Below, piece by piece: positions 7,420 to 16,602 of a DNA stretch of 64,000 nt (its first letter is position 1; each line of letters opens with the position of its first letter). The position numbers and the translations under genes are program-made. The DNA comes from UBA4416 sp044238845 (GTDB lineage Bacteria > Bacteroidota > Bacteroidia > B-17B0 > Aurantibacillaceae), in NCBI GenBank assembly GCA_044238845.1, contig JBIICN010000002.1, forward strand, positions 111,137-175,136. Direction: 5' to 3'. The notes under the pieces are model-generated. The model did not search any database. It had not been told where the DNA came from and saw only the letters and a program-made list of their open reading frames with translations.

Positions 7420-9870
7420 ATGGAAATAACAATTACTGAAAACAAATCATTTTATACTTTTTTAAAAATAGCCACTTTTGTTGCGTTATTTGTTTTTTCT
7501 ACTTCACTTCAATTACTTGCTCAAACTCCTTCGTTTTCGATAAATGGTAAAGCGAAATTTGAGAAAGATAAAATAGTAGAGTTTGGAAATGTGATTGCCA
7601 TATCTCTAAAAGATTCTAGTATTATAAAAGGTGCACCATTTCAAAATGGCGAATTTAAGTTAGATGGATTAGTTAAGGATTCGTTTCTCCTTAAAATTTC
7701 TTCGGTTGGCTATAAAGATTTTATAAAGCCTATTTATAAAGCTTTTAACGACACATTAATTGATGTTGGGCAAATTACATTACTGTTAGATAATACGTTA
7801 AATGAAGTGACGATTGTAGCCAAAGCTCCTTTGTTTGAAATGGACGGAGAAAAAGTAAAAGTAAATGTTGAGCAAACAAGTTTAAGTTCAGTTGGTAATG
7901 CTTTAGATGTTTTAAAACGATCACCAAGTGTTATGGTTAGTAGCTCCGATGCCGTAACTGTATTTGGAAAAGGCGCCCCTATTATATATTTAGATGGAAT
8001 GCAAATTTCATCGATTGATATTTTAAAATCTATTCCATCCTCCGAAATCAAAAGCATTGAAATTATAAATAATCCATCCGCTAAGTACGATGCAGGAGGA
8101 AGAGCGGTTATTAATATCATAACTGTTAAAAATAATCTAGAAGGCTATAATGGAAATATTATTCAAAATACCTTATACATTAAGTCACTATTTGGTTACA
8201 CGGGATTGCGATTAAATGTAACTAAAAAGAAATGGTCGGTTAATGTTGGTGTTGGTGCAACGATGGGTGAGCAATGGAGTTCTGATTTATATAAAAGAAC
8301 TTATAAAGTTCAAGATACGATGACGATGCAAATGAATAATTCTATTTATGATAAACAAATTCATACTAATATGTATTATTACAGAGCTGGTATGAATTAC
8401 CGTTTTGATTCAACAAGTACATTTGGTTTACAATACAATGGCTTTTATAATGCACGAAATGATGTATCGGAAAACGCTAATAGTATTACTCAAGATGATG
8501 TTGAGATATACGGATTAAAAACTAATACTAGTACCAAACCATTGTCTATAAATAATAATGTTACAGCTAATTACACGAAACGTTTTGATACGTTAGGAAC
8601 AGAATTGTTTGTAGCAGGTCAGTATGGCGATTTTAATATTAAAAATATAGCCAACATTCATCAAGAGACTACTTTTGGAGGATTAACCACTGATCTAGAG
8701 AAACGAAATACTAATCAAAACCAAATAAATATTATCAGTGCTCAAATAGATTTCACAAAAGTATTTAATACAAAATGGAAGTTAGAAAGTGGAATTAAAG
8801 AAACATATATTTCGAAAACGAGTGATATTAAGTTTGAGAATTATCAAGTAAGCGATGGTTGGGTGTCAGATCCTAGTTATTTGAATGGCTTTAGTTTTAA
8901 TGAAAATATTGGAGCGGCTTATAGTGAATTGAGATTTAAACAAAAAAAGTTTAATGCCAGATTAGGAGGTAGAGCAGAGTTAACACATTCGGGTGGATTT
9001 TCAAAAACCACCAATCAATCGTTGATTGAAAGGCAATATTTGAATTTTTTTCCTAGTGCATTTTTAGGTTACGATTTCACAAAAGATTTAACAGCAGCTG
9101 TGACATTATCAAGTCGAATTACTCGTCCTACGTTTCAAGATTTAGATCCTTTTATTAATTATATTGATTCACTTACGTCTTTTAGGGGCAATCCTTATTT
9201 ATTACCAGAATACACCTATTCAGCGGAAGCGTCTTTAATTTATATGAAAGAAGCTAGTTTGACTTTTAATTATAGCCGTACTAACGGTGCTTTACGATTG
9301 GTTGTAGATAAATTAAATGATGGAACTGATGCTTTTACAGCTACCACCAAAAATTTAGATAGAGCAGAAACCTATTCGTTTGGAATTACTATACCTTACG
9401 AATTAAAATGGTGGACAACCTCTAATTATTTTGGCTATTTTTTAAACACCTTTACTTATAATCAAGGTGGTTTAATTATTAAAAACAACAAGCCGACGTT
9501 TAGTTTGTATTTGTATGATGAGTTTAGATTTAAAAAAATCTGTTCACTCGAACTAAATTATGAATATACATCATCAGCGGTGGATGGTATTTTTATTTCG
9601 AAGCCTTTTTCGATGTTGAGTGTTACTTTAAAAAAGACGTTCTTTAATGATAAGTTAACTTGTAGAGTTACTGCTAGTGATGTATTTAGTCAATATATTA
9701 TGTCTGGTAACAGTAATATACCAACCTATGATTTGAGTTATGTTTCGCGAACGAGTACGCATTATTATTTACTAGCCCTAAATTACAAATTCGGGAAATT
9801 AAAGAACGTTAATTATCAAAATAGATCCGTAAACGACGAGCAAGATAACCGCGTGAAAATGGGGAAATAA
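7420..9870 (+). CDS. Outer-membrane beta-barrel receptor, TonB-dependent-receptor-like
   Basis: 816 residues. A signal peptide (to about residue 35, ending LLAQ) is followed by a carboxypeptidase-regulatory-like beta-sandwich (about 40-125), a plug-like domain (about 135-225, with YLDGMQ, SIPSSEIKSIEIINNPSAKYDAGG and INI, the SusC-like plug end) and a long barrel rich in aromatic beta strands. This layout is the 'outer membrane beta-barrel family protein' common in Bacteroidota. I see no TonB box, and no SusD partner lies nearby, so it is not a classical glycan-uptake pair. Ligand unknown. Confidence 0.85.
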   Translation: MEITITENKSFYTFLKIATFVALFVFSTSLQLLAQTPSFSINGKAKFEKDKIVEFGNVIAISLKDSSIIKGAPFQNGEFKLDGLVKDSFLLKISSVGYKDFIKPIYKAFNDTLIDVGQITLLLDNTLNEVTIVAKAPLFEMDGEKVKVNVEQTSLSSVGNALDVLKRSPSVMVSSSDAVTVFGKGAPIIYLDGMQISSIDILKSIPSSEIKSIEIINNPSAKYDAGGRAVINIITVKNNLEGYNGNIIQNTLYIKSLFGYTGLRLNVTKKKWSVNVGVGATMGEQWSSDLYKRTYKVQDTMTMQMNNSIYDKQIHTNMYYYRAGMNYRFDSTSTFGLQYNGFYNARNDVSENANSITQDDVEIYGLKTNTSTKPLSINNNVTANYTKRFDTLGTELFVAGQYGDFNIKNIANIHQETTFGGLTTDLEKRNTNQNQINIISAQIDFTKVFNTKWKLESGIKETYISKTSDIKFENYQVSDGWVSDPSYLNGFSFNENIGAAYSELRFKQKKFNARLGGRAELTHSGGFSKTTNQSLIERQYLNFFPSAFLGYDFTKDLTAAVTLSSRITRPTFQDLDPFINYIDSLTSFRGNPYLLPEYTYSAEASLIYMKEASLTFNYSRTNGALRLVVDKLNDGTDAFTATTKNLDRAETYSFGITIPYELKWWTTSNYFGYFLNTFTYNQGGLIIKNNKPTFSLYLYDEFRFKKICSLELNYEYTSSAVDGIFISKPFSMLSVTLKKTFFNDKLTCRVTASDVFSQYIMSGNSNIPTYDLSYVSRTSTHYYLLALNYKFGKLKNVNYQNRSVNDEQDNRVKMGK

Positions 9871-9887
9871 CAAAAAACACCATAAAC

Positions 9888-9917
9888 TTTGCTATAAAAA
9901 CCAAATGCGTATCTTTG
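9888..9917 (+). promoter_or_regulatory. Bacteroidota-type promoter of truA
   Basis: TTTG at 9888-9891 and TATCTTTG at 9910-9917 are separated by 18 bp, a close match to the Bacteroidota primary-sigma consensus. The -7 element ends 4 bases before the truA ATG at 9922, so transcription would start at or very near the start codon. Confidence 0.7.
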
Positions 9918-9921
9918 CGCC

Positions 9922-10686
9922 ATGCCTCGCTATTTTATTCAGTTAGCCTATAATGGTGTCAATTACAACGGTTGGCAAATTCAGGATAATACGCCAAATA
10001 CTATACAACAAGTTTTGCAAGATAAACTCTCGATGATTTTATCTGAGCAAATTGATATTGTAGGTTGTGGACGAACAGATACAGGCGTCAGTGCTAAAGA
10101 TTATTATGCACACTTTGATTCTACTAAAACAAACTTGCATTTAGAGGAGTCGAACTGCGTTTATAAATTAAACAAGGTTTTACCTTATGAAATAGCCATT
10201 AAAAAAATTTATTCCGTAAAAGATGAGGCAAGTGCCCGATTTGACGCTGAGTTTAGAAGCTATGAGTATTTTTTGCACTCTTACAAAGATCCATTTTTAA
10301 CCACTACTTCTTTATTGCATTATGGTGATTTGAATTTAGATGCCATGAATGAAGCCGCAGCTCATTTGTTGACAGTAACAGATTTTACAAGTTTTAGTAA
10401 AGTGAATACGCAAACTAAAACCAACAACTGTAACGTAACTTTTGCCAAATGGACTAAACTAAACGACACGCAGTTTGTTTTTAAAATAACAGCTAATCGA
10501 TTTTTACAAAATATGGTTCGTGCCATTGTGGGAACATTATTAGAAGTTGGTAAAGGGAAAATCACATTGGAAGAATTTAAATCAATAGTTCAAAATAAAA
10601 ATCGTTCAGGTGCTGGTATGTCGGTTGCTGGGCACGCTTTATATTTAACCGACATAAAATATCCTAAAGAAATTTTTAATGGCTAA
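9922..10686 (+). CDS. truA: tRNA pseudouridine synthase A
   Basis: 254 residues, a normal length. It converts uridines 38-40 of the tRNA anticodon stem to pseudouridine. The catalytic Asp is D53 in GCGRTDTGVSA. The N-terminal YNGVNYNGWQ and the later RFLQNMVRAIVGTLLEVGKG block, with its ring-stacking residues, also fit TruA. Its last 8 bases overlap the ABC exporter gene, so the two are probably co-transcribed from the promoter at 9888. Confidence 0.97.
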   Translation: MPRYFIQLAYNGVNYNGWQIQDNTPNTIQQVLQDKLSMILSEQIDIVGCGRTDTGVSAKDYYAHFDSTKTNLHLEESNCVYKLNKVLPYEIAIKKIYSVKDEASARFDAEFRSYEYFLHSYKDPFLTTTSLLHYGDLNLDAMNEAAAHLLTVTDFTSFSKVNTQTKTNNCNVTFAKWTKLNDTQFVFKITANRFLQNMVRAIVGTLLEVGKGKITLEEFKSIVQNKNRSGAGMSVAGHALYLTDIKYPKEIFNG

Positions 10687-12457
10687 AACAGAACCAAAAA
10701 ATAAATTCAGTTTTACGTTATTAAAACGAATATTGTCTTACAGTAAACCTTATAAAGCATTATTCTTTTTTGCTATTTCATTAACTTTATTGTTATCGTC
10801 CTTAACCATCGTTCGCCCATTATTAATCAATAAGATGCTGAATTGTATTGGCGCTGTTAATATAACAGACCCCGGATATTTGCCTGATGGCGAAAAAATA
10901 TCCTATATCAATTACATGGGAATATTGTTAATTGGAGTTTTGTTAACAGAGGCATTACTTCAGTTTACCAATATTTATGTCACCAATTTATTAGGGCAAA
11001 ATATTGTGAAGGATTTGCGTTTGCAAGTGTACACTCATATTTTAAAATTAAAGAATACCTATTTTGATAACACGCCTGTGGGAACATTAGTAACTAGAGC
11101 TATTTCGGATATAGAAAGTTTAAGTGATGTATTTTCGCAAGGCTTTATTGTTATTATGGGTGATATTTTGATGTTGGTGATTTTTATTACCGCCATGTTG
11201 ATGAAAAACTGGGCGGTTGCTTTAGTGACATTAAGTACTATTCCTTTATTATTAATTGCCACTAATTTATTTAAGAATGGCGTTAAAAAAACATTTACTG
11301 AAGTCCGTAATGCAGTGGCTTCTTTAAATGCCTTTACTAATGAGCATATTTCTGGAATGCGTATTGTACAATTATTTAATCGCGAAAAAGTAGAGTACGA
11401 AAAGTTTAAGGACATTAATGAAAAACATAAAGTAGCTAACATCCGATCTATCTGGTATTACTCGGTATTTTTTCCTGTAGTCGAAATTTTATCAGCTGTG
11501 TCAATAGCTTTGTTTGTTTGGTTTGCTGGTTTAAAAGCAAACGACTATAATCTACAATTAGGAGATATCACCTTTTTTATCATGATGATTAATATGGTGT
11601 TTCGCCCGATACGAATGTTAGCAGATAGATTAAATACTTTGCAAATGGGAATCGTGGCTTCGGAGCGTGTTTTTAAAGTAATTGATACGGATGAAATTAT
11701 TTCTGAATCAGGAACAGTATCTGCCAAGAATATGAAAGGTAAAGTGGAATTTAAAGATGTTTGGTTTGCCTACAAAGAAGATAATTATGTTTTAAAAGGA
11801 ATTTCATTTACCATTCATCAAGGCGAAACCGTGGCTATTATTGGCGCTACTGGAGCAGGTAAATCAAGTGTTATTAATTTGTTAAGTCGTTTTTACGAAA
11901 TTAATAAAGGACAAATATTAATTGATGATGTGAGTGTTTCCGATTATCAATTGAATGAGTTAAGAGAATCGGTAGGTGTTGTATTGCAAGATGTGTTTTT
12001 ATTTAGTGATTCTATTTTAAATAATATCACATTGCATAATCCAATTATTACAGAGGAACAGGTGATAGCTGCAGCCAAAAATATTGGTATTCATGATTTT
12101 ATAGCCAGTTTACCAAGAGGCTATCATTACAATGTTAAAGAACGTGGAGCGATGTTATCTGCTGGTCAGCGACAATTAGTAGCTTTCGTGCGTGCTTATG
12201 TTTATAATCCTCCCATTTTTGTATTGGACGAAGCAACGTCTTCTATTGATTTAGAAACCGAAAAATTAATTCAAAAAGCATCCTTTGAATTAGCTAAAAA
12301 TAGAACGTCTATTATTATTGCTCACCGTTTATCCACCATTCATCACGCTAAACAAATTATCGTGATGGATAAAGGTAAAATTGTGGAGCAAGGGCAAACA
12401 TCCGAATTAGTTGATAAAGTAGATGGCGTTTATAAAAAAATGCTAGAATTAGCTTAA
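10679..12457 (+). CDS. ABC exporter, fused permease and ATPase (MsbA-like)
   Basis: 592 residues. The N-terminal ~330 residues are a six-helix ABC type IV exporter domain. The ATPase domain has Walker A GATGAGKSS, a Q-loop, signature LSAGQRQL, Walker B FVLDEATSSID and the H-loop IIAHRLS. It works as a homodimer or heterodimer half-transporter in the inner membrane. Lipid or drug export is typical for the family; the substrate is not visible here. It overlaps truA by 8 bases. It lacks a C39 peptidase domain and so differs from the peptide exporter downstream. Confidence 0.92.
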   Translation: MAKTEPKNKFSFTLLKRILSYSKPYKALFFFAISLTLLLSSLTIVRPLLINKMLNCIGAVNITDPGYLPDGEKISYINYMGILLIGVLLTEALLQFTNIYVTNLLGQNIVKDLRLQVYTHILKLKNTYFDNTPVGTLVTRAISDIESLSDVFSQGFIVIMGDILMLVIFITAMLMKNWAVALVTLSTIPLLLIATNLFKNGVKKTFTEVRNAVASLNAFTNEHISGMRIVQLFNREKVEYEKFKDINEKHKVANIRSIWYYSVFFPVVEILSAVSIALFVWFAGLKANDYNLQLGDITFFIMMINMVFRPIRMLADRLNTLQMGIVASERVFKVIDTDEIISESGTVSAKNMKGKVEFKDVWFAYKEDNYVLKGISFTIHQGETVAIIGATGAGKSSVINLLSRFYEINKGQILIDDVSVSDYQLNELRESVGVVLQDVFLFSDSILNNITLHNPIITEEQVIAAAKNIGIHDFIASLPRGYHYNVKERGAMLSAGQRQLVAFVRAYVYNPPIFVLDEATSSIDLETEKLIQKASFELAKNRTSIIIAHRLSTIHHAKQIIVMDKGKIVEQGQTSELVDKVDGVYKKMLELA

Positions 12458-12668
12458 TGTTGTCGTTTTAACTATTCGGGAAATTCAACTTTTATTCTAT
12501 TTTATTATTCATAGTTTTAAGGAGATTAAATTTCCTCTATGAAGAAACTATTTCTTATGCTGCAATTATTTTCAAATTCAATTAACGAACTATTCATTGC
12601 TAATCCATATTAGGCTTCTTTTCGTAAAACTTATGTTTTTCCTTCTATTCCAAAAGAACTAGTAGAAT

Positions 12669-12706
12669 CAGTGGCTTTTTTCAAAGCCACTGAAGAAGCC
12701 TTTTTT
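12669..12706. terminator. Terminator region between ABC exporter and peptide gene 1
   Basis: A perfect 10-bp hairpin (CAGTGGCTTT-TTTC-AAAGCCACTG, 12669-12692) is followed after 8 bases by T6. An alternative hairpin pairs GGCTTTTTTC with GAAGAAGCC and abuts the T6 directly. It sits just past the stop of precursor peptide 1 (minus) and downstream of the ABC gene (plus), so it may end transcripts from one or both sides. The 250 bases between 12458 and 12707 hold no convincing gene. Confidence 0.55.
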
Positions 12707-12707
12707 A

Positions 12708-12890
12708 TTATTCTGTGCGAGAAGGAGATTTAATATTTGAACGAGTGGTATTAATTGCACCAGTCGTTTCATTTAATGTTGTGCCGCCACCGCCTCCAAT
12801 GACTGTGCTTAATTGGTTTTTATCCATTTTTTGGATATTACTTTTTACTTCTTTCGAAGTTTCTTTTTTGAAGATGTTGAATAATTTCAT
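12708..12890 (-). CDS. Double-glycine-leader precursor peptide 1 (pheromone or bacteriocin-like)
   Basis: 60 residues. A leader starting MKLFNIFKKE and ending KMDKNQLSTVIGG (residues 21-33) is followed by a 27-residue core. The leader has the hydrophobic spacing (L27, V30, I31, G32, G33) recognised by C39 peptidases, and such an exporter is encoded divergently 167 bases away. Cleavage after G33 would release a Gly-, Thr- and Ser-rich peptide containing RSNI (50-53) and ending SRTE. The core has no Cys, so no disulfide or lanthionine is possible. 22 of the first 35 residues match precursor 2 without gaps. Expression is probably controlled by the operator at 12951-12984. Signalling peptide is preferred over bacteriocin because a sensor kinase and LytTR regulator are in the same locus; this is inference. 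Confidence 0.85.
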   Translation of the reverse strand: MKLFNIFKKETSKEVKSNIQKMDKNQLSTVIGGGGGTTLNETTGAINTTRSNIKSPSRTE

Positions 12891-12912
12891 AAAGGTTGTT
12901 TTAAATATTGAA

Positions 12913-12920
12913 CAAATTAA
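12913..12920 (-). promoter_or_regulatory. Candidate -7 element of precursor peptide gene 1
   Basis: On the minus strand TTAATTTG differs by one base from TAnnTTTG. It is 31 bases from the near edge of the operator repeats, compared with 30 bases for the perfect element of precursor gene 2. No -33 TTG is well placed, as expected for an activator-dependent promoter. Confidence 0.45.
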
Positions 12921-12950
12921 AGCACAAATAGTAATTTAATAAATACCTAA

Positions 12951-12984
12951 TTAGTAATTACCAAGTTTGATTTAGTAATTACCA
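12951..12984. promoter_or_regulatory. Operator-like direct repeat, 13-8-13 layout, copy 1
   Basis: TTAGTAATTACCA occurs at 12951-12963 and again, identical, at 12972-12984, a 21-bp period. LytTR-family regulators such as ComE and AgrA bind direct repeats of about 9-10 bp with this period. The site lies between precursor gene 1 and the exporter gene, 61-94 bases upstream of the former and 74-107 upstream of the latter. Its layout and spacer (AGTTTGAT) match copy 2 at 16840-16873. Confidence 0.8.
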
Positions 12985-13057
12985 TAAATACTGTATGAAT
13001 TTGTAAATGGTATTTCAGGTTTTTTGTTAGTTTTACAGTGTTAAATCCAAATTATTA

Positions 13058-15256
13058 ATGGGTATTTTTAGTAAATCATTTCCAAATGTTAGGCAGTTAG
13101 GCGCAATGGATTGCGGACCTACCTGCATTAAAATGATTGCTAAATATTACGGACGTGATTTTTCGGTTTCTTTTTTAAGAGAAAAATGCTTCATTACTAA
13201 ATTAGGCGTTAATTTATTAGGAATTTCAGAAGCTGCTGAAACCATTGGTTTAAGATCAACAGGAGTTAAAATTAATTATGATGGTTTATTAGAGAGCAAA
13301 CCATTTCCATGTATTGTCCATTGGAAAAATAATCACTTTGTGGTACTCTATAAAATGAGTAAAAACAAAGTATACATTTCAGACCCTGCAATGGGATTGG
13401 TGACTTACACTCGTCAGGAATTTTTGGATGGCTGGGGACATGGTTCTGATACAGGCTTCGCTTTGTTTTTTGAACCTAGTAGTGATTTTTACGAAAATGA
13501 AATTGATAGCGTTGAAGAAAAACACATTAGTTCTACAAAATTTTTATTGGATTATATGCGTGGTTATTCATCACATTTTCTCCAGATATTTTTAGGAATG
13601 ATGATTGGAAGCGTGATTATGTTATTTACTCCATTTTTAACACAATCCATCGTAGATAAAGGAATTAATGGATTAGATATTAATTTTATTAATTTGGTTT
13701 TAATAGGACAAGTAATTTTGTTTTTAGGCGGTGCATTTGTCGAAATTATTAGAAGTTGGATTTTATTACACATTGGAAGTAGAATTAACGTTTCTTTAAT
13801 TTCTGATTTCTTAAAAAAGCTATTAAGTCTTAAAGTTCAGTTTTTTGAGAGTCACTTAATAGGTGATATTTTACGACGAGTTGAGGATCATAAACGTATT
13901 GAGCGTTTATTAACTGTAACTTCATTATCAACAGTGTTTTCAGTCATAAACTTAATTTTATTTGGCGTTATTTTAGTGATATACGATGTGAAAATATTTT
14001 CGGTATTTTTTATCGGAAGTACCTTAAGTATTTTATGGGTAACCTTATTTTTAAAGCAAAAAAAGAAATTGGATTTTAAATATTTTGAAACCTATTCTAA
14101 AAATTATAATAAGTTAATTGAAATTATTAAAGGTGTTGAAGAAATTAAACTCAGTAATAGTAATAAACAAAAGCGTTGGGAATGGGAAGAAAATCAGGCT
14201 AAGATTTTTCGCATCAACACCAAAGCTTTATCAGTTGAGCAATTACAAAACAATGGTTCCAATATTATTAATCATTTAACTACTATTTTAATTACTTATT
14301 TATCTGCAAAAGCTGTGGTTAATGGCGAATATTCATTAGGCTCTATGTTTGCTATTAATATGATAGTAGGCCAATTAAGTTCTCCTATAAACCAAATTAT
14401 TGATTTTATTCCAATGTTGCAAGAAGCAAAACTAGGTTTGGATAGAATTTTAGAGGTACATCAACAAGAAGCAGAGGAAACGCACTTCAATAAAACCGTT
14501 AATATTATTGAAAAAGCAGAGGATATTGTTTTGGAAAATTTATCTTTTTCGTATACAGGCGACCCTAATAGTTTAGTATTAAAAAATATTAATTTAGTGA
14601 TACCTGCTGGTAAAACAACGGCTATTGTTGGCGGAAGCGGAAGTGGTAAAAGTACATTGATGAAATTATTGTTGCGTTTTTATGAGCCAAGTCTTGGTAA
14701 AATTATGGTTGGTACTGATAGCATGAATTCTATTTTTTATAGCGTGTGGCGTAATAATATTGGTGTGGTGATGCAAGAGGGAAAAGTGTTTTCTGAAACT
14801 ATTGCCAATAATATAGCATTAGGATTAAAGGTTGACATGAAACGTGTAGTTGAGTGTGCCAAACAAGCGTGTATTGATGAGTTTATTAGCGAGAGCTTAC
14901 CTTTAGGATATAATACTCAAATTGGAGATGAAGGCGTACCAATGAGTTTAGGGCAAAAGCAACGTATTTTATTGGCTAGAGCGTTTTATAAAAATCCAAA
15001 CTTCATGTTTTTAGATGAAGCTACAAGTGCTTTAGATGCCAAAAATGAACGTATGGTTGTACAAAATTTAGATGCATTTTGTACAAATCGAACGGTTGTA
15101 GTTATTGCCCATCGTTTAAGCACCGTTGTTGATGCAGATCAAATTGTAGTGTTAAATAAAGGTGAAATTGCAGAAGTTGGAACGCATAAAGAGTTAGTAG
15201 CGATGCAGGGTATTTATTATGGCTTAGTTAAAAATCAGTTAGAACTTGGTTCTTAA
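13058..15256 (+). CDS. Peptidase-containing ABC exporter (C39 domain) for double-glycine peptides
   Basis: 732 residues. The N-terminal C39 peptidase domain (1-130) has the full catalytic set: Q13, C19 in AMDCGPTC, H93 in NNHFVVL and D109 in ISDP. Then comes a six-span exporter domain (about 170-450) and an ATPase domain with Walker A GGSGSGKST, signature MSLGQKQR, Walker B FLDEATSALD and H-loop IAHRLS. Such transporters cut leaders after the GG pair and export the core across the inner membrane. The HlyD-type adaptor gene follows 3 bases later, and two matching precursor genes flank the pair. A candidate -7 element (TAGTTTTA, 13028-13035) lies 44 bases from the operator repeats. Confidence 0.95.
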   Translation: MGIFSKSFPNVRQLGAMDCGPTCIKMIAKYYGRDFSVSFLREKCFITKLGVNLLGISEAAETIGLRSTGVKINYDGLLESKPFPCIVHWKNNHFVVLYKMSKNKVYISDPAMGLVTYTRQEFLDGWGHGSDTGFALFFEPSSDFYENEIDSVEEKHISSTKFLLDYMRGYSSHFLQIFLGMMIGSVIMLFTPFLTQSIVDKGINGLDINFINLVLIGQVILFLGGAFVEIIRSWILLHIGSRINVSLISDFLKKLLSLKVQFFESHLIGDILRRVEDHKRIERLLTVTSLSTVFSVINLILFGVILVIYDVKIFSVFFIGSTLSILWVTLFLKQKKKLDFKYFETYSKNYNKLIEIIKGVEEIKLSNSNKQKRWEWEENQAKIFRINTKALSVEQLQNNGSNIINHLTTILITYLSAKAVVNGEYSLGSMFAINMIVGQLSSPINQIIDFIPMLQEAKLGLDRILEVHQQEAEETHFNKTVNIIEKAEDIVLENLSFSYTGDPNSLVLKNINLVIPAGKTTAIVGGSGSGKSTLMKLLLRFYEPSLGKIMVGTDSMNSIFYSVWRNNIGVVMQEGKVFSETIANNIALGLKVDMKRVVECAKQACIDEFISESLPLGYNTQIGDEGVPMSLGQKQRILLARAFYKNPNFMFLDEATSALDAKNERMVVQNLDAFCTNRTVVVIAHRLSTVVDADQIVVLNKGEIAEVGTHKELVAMQGIYYGLVKNQLELGS

Positions 15257-15259
15257 ACG

Positions 15260-16543
15260 ATGGAAGAATTAGAAGACGATATAAATAGTAGTAGCGAAAG
15301 TATACAAGATATTATTGGTACAAATCCACCATTTATAGTACGTTGGGGCAATACCTTTATGTTTGTGATTTGCGTTATTTTAATTTCTTTGTGTTGGATA
15401 ATTAAATATCCAGATACTATTTTGTCACAAATCACCATTAAAACAAATGTAAATCCAAAACCAGTAACTGCTAAATTTGATGGTAAATTAATTAAGTTGT
15501 TAATTAAAGATGGGGATATTGTTAAACGCGGACAGTATTTAGGGTATCTTGAAGGTCTTGCTAATGTTGAAGATATAACAGATTTAGAAACAAATTTATT
15601 AAGAATTGATACACTTTTAATTAATAATCAATGGGATGTTATTAAGAATATCAACTATATTAAGTTTAACCGTTTTGGTGAAATCCAAAGTCCATTCGAA
15701 ACATTTTATATTTCATTACAAACCCTTCAAGCTTATTGGAATGGGAATTTAAATACTAGTAAAAAACAATTGATACAAGGTGAAATAAAAACTATTTCAA
15801 GTTTAAGTTCAAATTTAGCGGAACAAGAAAAAGAATTGCGTAAAGATGTAAAACTAGCTGAAGATGAATACAAAGTTAATTTGAATTTATTTTTTGATAA
15901 TGTCATTCCTTTGATGGAGCTGCAACAAATAGAATCTAAGTATATAGCAAAAAAACTAGCTTATAAACAGCTTCAATCAAGTATCTTGAATAATCATAGT
16001 AGTCAGTATAGTACGTCTAAGCAATTAGTTGATATCAATGATAACATTGAACAAGAAAAATTAAATTTCATAAAGCAGTTTAATATTTTGAAAAATGAAA
16101 TTTCAAATTGGAAACATCAATATATATTAATGGCCAGTGATAATGGAAAAGTTTCATTTGCTGGCAGTGTGGAGGAATTTCAATCCGTAGCTAAGGGGCA
16201 GGATATTTGTTATGTGATGCCCGAGAATATTAATTATTTAGGCGAGGTGTATTTAGATCAATATAATTTGGGGAAAGTAGAAAGCGGTCAAACGGTTATT
16301 ATTAAGTTAAAAAGTTATCCCTTTGAAGAATATGGTGTCGTAAGAGGAACTATTGAAAACATTTCTGAAATTGATGTCAATAAGCAATATTTAGTAAAAG
16401 TAAAATTGCAGAATGGTATAACCACCAATATGAATAAGAAATTGAAATTTAGATTTGGTATGCTTGGAGATGCTGAAATTATTACCAAAAATACAAAAGT
16501 GATTGATAAATTAATTTATAAGTTGAAACGGGTAGGTGGCTAA
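15260..16543 (+). CDS. HlyD-family periplasmic adaptor of the peptide exporter
   Basis: 427 residues. There is one N-terminal membrane span (about residues 31-50, FMFVICVILISLCWIIKYPD), then the biotinyl-lipoyl-like half-motif (VTAKFDGKLIKLLIKDGDIVKRGQYLGYLEG), long coiled-coil helices (about 175-290), and a second lipoyl half followed by a beta-barrel (SGQTVIIKL). It bridges the inner-membrane exporter to an outer-membrane channel, probably TolC-like; no such channel is encoded here. It starts 3 bases after the exporter stop, so they form one operon, which ends at the terminator 16556-16586. Confidence 0.9.
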   Translation: MEELEDDINSSSESIQDIIGTNPPFIVRWGNTFMFVICVILISLCWIIKYPDTILSQITIKTNVNPKPVTAKFDGKLIKLLIKDGDIVKRGQYLGYLEGLANVEDITDLETNLLRIDTLLINNQWDVIKNINYIKFNRFGEIQSPFETFYISLQTLQAYWNGNLNTSKKQLIQGEIKTISSLSSNLAEQEKELRKDVKLAEDEYKVNLNLFFDNVIPLMELQQIESKYIAKKLAYKQLQSSILNNHSSQYSTSKQLVDINDNIEQEKLNFIKQFNILKNEISNWKHQYILMASDNGKVSFAGSVEEFQSVAKGQDICYVMPENINYLGEVYLDQYNLGKVESGQTVIIKLKSYPFEEYGVVRGTIENISEIDVNKQYLVKVKLQNGITTNMNKKLKFRFGMLGDAEIITKNTKVIDKLIYKLKRVGG

Positions 16544-16555
16544 TAATTCACTAAT

Positions 16556-16586
16556 AAAAAAGCAGCGAATTTTTGCTGCTTTTTTT
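16556..16586. terminator. Bidirectional terminator between HlyD gene and precursor peptide 2
   Basis: AGCAGC (16561-16566) pairs with GCTGCT (16575-16580), flanked by A5 before and T6 after, so it can work on both strands. It ends the exporter operon on the plus strand and the convergent precursor gene 2 on the minus strand. Confidence 0.85.
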
Positions 16587-16602
16587 AATGTATACAGATA
16601 AT

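Noticed and set aside
10679..12457. The MsbA-like exporter as part of the peptide locus
   Set aside because: It lacks a C39 domain, is coupled to truA by an 8-base overlap, and is separated from the peptide gene by a terminator.
12539..12613. A 24-codon frame starting MKKLFLMLQLF near the peptide locus, with AAGGAG 14 bases upstream
   Set aside because: It lacks a GG leader, resembles neither precursor, and has no promoter or conservation evidence. Hydrophobic short frames arise easily in AT-rich DNA.
12715..12939. A plus-strand frame of 74 codons opposite precursor peptide 1
   Set aside because: It is the antisense shadow of a gene with clear leader homology; the Pro run is the complement of the Gly run.
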